Part shown: piece by piece, positions 41,948 to 43,984 of the stretch
How positions within the stretch are numbered: position 1 is the first letter of the stretch
Layout of the letters: each line of letters begins with the position of its first letter
Virus record (IMG/VR): IMGVR_UViG_3300033153_002797
Span: 1 to 43,984 of that record
Strand: one strand, 5' to 3'
Origin: a virus
Length of the DNA stretch: 43,984 bases
Program-made: the position numbers and the translations under genes
The notes under the pieces: generated by a model
Seen by the model: only the letters and a program-made list of their open reading frames with translations
The model's database searches: none
Told to the model about the DNA's origin: nothing

Positions 41948-43984
41948 ATGGCTGCGCAAGAGAACCCTCCGTCTGAGCGATTCACGCCTCCCGACAAAAA
42001 GAACTACGCCGGAGTCGAAGAAGTCGCGGTGCGTGCCAAGAAAACGGTCATGCACGGGCTCAAACTCGCCAAAGAACAGCGTCAGAACGCTGAATGGCGA
42101 TGGGCGCGGATGTATTCCGCCTTCAGAGCCAAACGCAAGCGCAAGAACTACATGGGACGGGCCAATATCGTTGACCCGGAACCATCCAAAGCCATCGAAA
42201 CCCTCGCTGCTCGCATCGAAGACTCCATTCTGGGCCAACGCCCTCTCGCTAGAGGGATGCCCCGAGAGAAAGCCGATCAGCAACAGGTAGAACTCAACGA
42301 GCAGTTGATTCAGTACCAGATGGACAGGGACGAATTCGAGCGCAAGTTCGGCTCATTCACCAAAAACCTGTGTATCTACGGGACAGCGATGATGCGCGTC
42401 TCCTGGCAGGAAGTCACCCGCCAGCACGCCAAGAGAGTCAAGAACAAGGAAGACAACGGTTGGGATCTCTTCGCTGGCGAGTCTCCGGTTTACGCCGGCC
42501 CCACCGCCAGAGAGGTCCAGATCGGTGATTTCTACGTCGGGAACGTCCGCAAGGAGACGGTGGAGGAGCAGGATTTCGTCATCGAGCGCATGGTGGTGGA
42601 CCGCTCCTACCTGATGAGCCTCCAGAAGCAGGGACTTCTCAAGAACGTGGAGAAGATCAAGCGGGACTCTCAGCCCGAGATCAAGTTCGACGACTACCTG
42701 AAGAACTCCAAAGCCCAAGACTCGGAGCAGGGTGTCACTCAGAGAGAGGAAGCCCTCTGGTCTCCGGTCCAGAAGGTGTCCATCTCCATGTACGAGGGCA
42801 AATTCGCTCTCAACTCGGACAACGAGGACATCACCAAGTTCAAGGCTGAAGTGGAGTGCTGGATTTGGGTTACGGATTGCGGCCAAGTGCTGATGTGCCA
42901 GGAGAATCCTTACTGGCACGGGCTCAAGAGCTACGTTTCCTGCCACTACATCAAGGTTCCGGGCGAGTTCTACGGGATTGGCGTCATCGACTGGATTGAG
43001 GATCTGTGGACGGAACTCTGCGACTCTCACAACCAAGCCCTTGACTCCAAGAACCTGTCCATGAACTCCATGATTCTCGCGGGCGCGGGCGCGGGACTGA
43101 CGACTTCCAAGCTCACCGCGTCTCCGGGCCGAGTCATCCGCATGAACGGGGACGTGAACCAGATCAAGCCCATGATCATCCCCGACACTTCGGGCACTTC
43201 CTATCAGGCCATCGGCGTTCTCAGGAACATGATGCGCGAGACTACCGGAGCCACGGACTTGATGCAGGGGCAGTCTGCGGGAGGGATTGACAAGGCCACC
43301 ATCTTCGCAGGATTGCTCTCCGAGTCGAACATGCGGCTGAAGACGGTGATTCGCAACTGCTATTTGATGCTCATTGAGCCGTTGATGGTTCGTTGGTACG
43401 GGCTCAATCAGCAGTACATCGACACCGAAACAGTGGTGCGAGTGGTGGGTTCCAAGGGTTTCGACTGGATACCCATGACGCCGGAATCCCTGAACACGCC
43501 CATGGACTTCAAGGGCACCGGCACCGGGATGCTCGGAACAACGCTGGCCCGGAACGCCGGGCTGCAATCACTCCTTCAGATGATGGTTCCGCTGATGCAA
43601 GCGGGGTTGCAGGTTGATTTGCCCGCGATGATGAAGCGGATCTGGCATGACGTGTTCGGCTACGACGACGCCGACACCATCTTTGGCGGCAAGGACGCCT
43701 TCCGTGCCCACGATCCGCGAGAAGAGAACATGATCCTCTCTCAGCGTCAGGCGGTGGACTTGCACCCGTCCGACGACGACATCGGGCACATGCAGCTTCA
43801 CATCCAACTCGGAGCCACCACCGAAGATCCGATTGTGGCTCGTCTCACCATGGAGCATGTCGAGCAGCACCAAGAGGCGGCTCGGGAGAAGGCGGCACAA
43901 CAGCAGATGCAAGCTGCCGCCCAGGAAGCTCAGATGCTCGGGCAGATGAGAGATGCCGTAGAACCCCGAGGCGCAGGTGGAGGC
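41948..43984 (+). CDS. Portal protein (N-terminal 679 codons; continues at base 1)
   Basis: The frame is open from ATG 41948 to the end of the window and continues in phase at base 1, ending at 249; 723 residues after removing the 114-base overlap. The N-terminus is a charged helix; residues about 70-110 hold the conserved Ala-Asn-Ile-Val-Asp-Pro-Glu-Pro and Ala-Arg-Ile-Glu-Asp-Ser. A Tyr-Gly-Thr-Ala-Met-Met-Arg-Val-Ser-Trp motif follows at about 143-152. The stem region has Asp-Leu-Met-Gln-Gly-Gln-Ser-Ala-Gly-Gly (about 437-446), typical of P22/SU10-like portals that form the dodecameric DNA gate. Preceded by a leaderless promoter. Confidence 0.92.
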   Translation, partial: MAAQENPPSERFTPPDKKNYAGVEEVAVRAKKTVMHGLKLAKEQRQNAEWRWARMYSAFRAKRKRKNYMGRANIVDPEPSKAIETLAARIEDSILGQRPLARGMPREKADQQQVELNEQLIQYQMDRDEFERKFGSFTKNLCIYGTAMMRVSWQEVTRQHAKRVKNKEDNGWDLFAGESPVYAGPTAREVQIGDFYVGNVRKETVEEQDFVIERMVVDRSYLMSLQKQGLLKNVEKIKRDSQPEIKFDDYLKNSKAQDSEQGVTQREEALWSPVQKVSISMYEGKFALNSDNEDITKFKAEVECWIWVTDCGQVLMCQENPYWHGLKSYVSCHYIKVPGEFYGIGVIDWIEDLWTELCDSHNQALDSKNLSMNSMILAGAGAGLTTSKLTASPGRVIRMNGDVNQIKPMIIPDTSGTSYQAIGVLRNMMRETTGATDLMQGQSAGGIDKATIFAGLLSESNMRLKTVIRNCYLMLIEPLMVRWYGLNQQYIDTETVVRVVGSKGFDWIPMTPESLNTPMDFKGTGTGMLGTTLARNAGLQSLLQMMVPLMQAGLQVDLPAMMKRIWHDVFGYDDADTIFGGKDAFRAHDPREENMILSQRQAVDLHPSDDDIGHMQLHIQLGATTEDPIVARLTMEHVEQHQEAAREKAAQQQMQAAAQEAQMLGQMRDAVEPRGAGGG
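43871..43984. repeat. Terminal direct repeat (copy of 1-114)
   Basis: Identical to positions 1-114 and in the same portal reading frame. It shows that the contig closes on itself; remove one copy to obtain the 43,870-bp genome. Confidence 0.95.

Noticed and set aside
42353-43567. 404-codon minus-strand open frame under the portal gene
   Set aside because: Antisense to a clear portal gene with Leu/Val/His/Asp-rich shadow composition; the portal frame is supported by motifs and by its continuation at base 1.
1-43984. Integrase, attachment site, CRISPR array, insertion sequence, transposase
   Set aside because: No tyrosine or serine recombinase motifs, no regularly spaced repeats and no terminal inverted repeats with a transposase were seen.

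Overview
The window is a complete tailed-phage genome assembled as a circle. The last 114 bases repeat the first 114, and the portal gene runs across the junction, so the unique length is 43,870 bp. The base composition is about 60% GC by eye. The virion genes are those of a podovirus-like phage with an SU10-type head and tail: portal, scaffold, DUF5309-type major capsid protein, SU10-type adaptor, a beta-propeller nozzle, beta-helix and lectin-like tail proteins, and large internal (ejection) proteins. A lipoprotein with a clear lipobox points weakly to a Gram-negative host. I see no integrase, DNA polymerase, primase, replicative helicase, RNA polymerase, tRNA or CRISPR array, so a lytic phage leaning on the host replisome and host sigma70 RNA polymerase is the simplest reading.

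Layout. 41948 to the end, then 1-249: portal. 246-2257: head genes. 2309-4423: an insert holding a hypothetical protein, a methyltransferase-like fragment and a GT-B glycosyltransferase. 4449-13719: adaptor, tail fibre or spike proteins and nozzle. 13723-20298: three internal virion proteins, the last of 1316 residues carrying an apparent ADP-ribosyltransferase domain. 20325-21636: small membrane, lipoprotein and zinc proteins, a probable lysis region without a recognisable endolysin. 21637-21910: a promoter and terminator enclosing about 100 nt with no convincing gene, then a leaderless repressor-like gene. 21911-32902: a tightly overlapped early operon of many small proteins, with an ERF annealing protein, HNH protein, replication initiator, C5 cytosine methyltransferase, RusA resolvase and a class I methyltransferase. 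32979-35302 on the minus strand: a second operon with a Cro-like regulator and a clamp-loader-like AAA+ ATPase. 35436-41854: packaging region with a possible small terminase, a 390-bp gene-free stretch with a strong G-quadruplex motif, a nucleotide pyrophosphatase/sulfatase-like enzyme, large terminase, and two ParB-associated proteins.

How it works together. Eight promoter-like sites all have 17-bp spacers. At four of them the start codon lies exactly 6 nt past the -10 hexamer, which predicts leaderless mRNAs for the repressor, portal and two leader ORFs. Within operons nearly every gene starts inside the stop codon of the previous one (ATGA, TGATG, GTGA, TTGA), so translation is coupled throughout. 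Replication seems to use a DnaD/O-like initiator, an ERF annealing protein, RusA and perhaps a phage clamp-loader subunit to steer the host polymerase. The most interesting parts are the ADP-ribosyltransferase module inside an ejection protein (a possible T4 Alt-like injected effector on a podovirus), the phosphodiesterase-like enzyme in the packaging locus, the leaderless promoters, and an in-frame amber codon dividing a beta-helix tail protein from what looks like its natural C-terminus.
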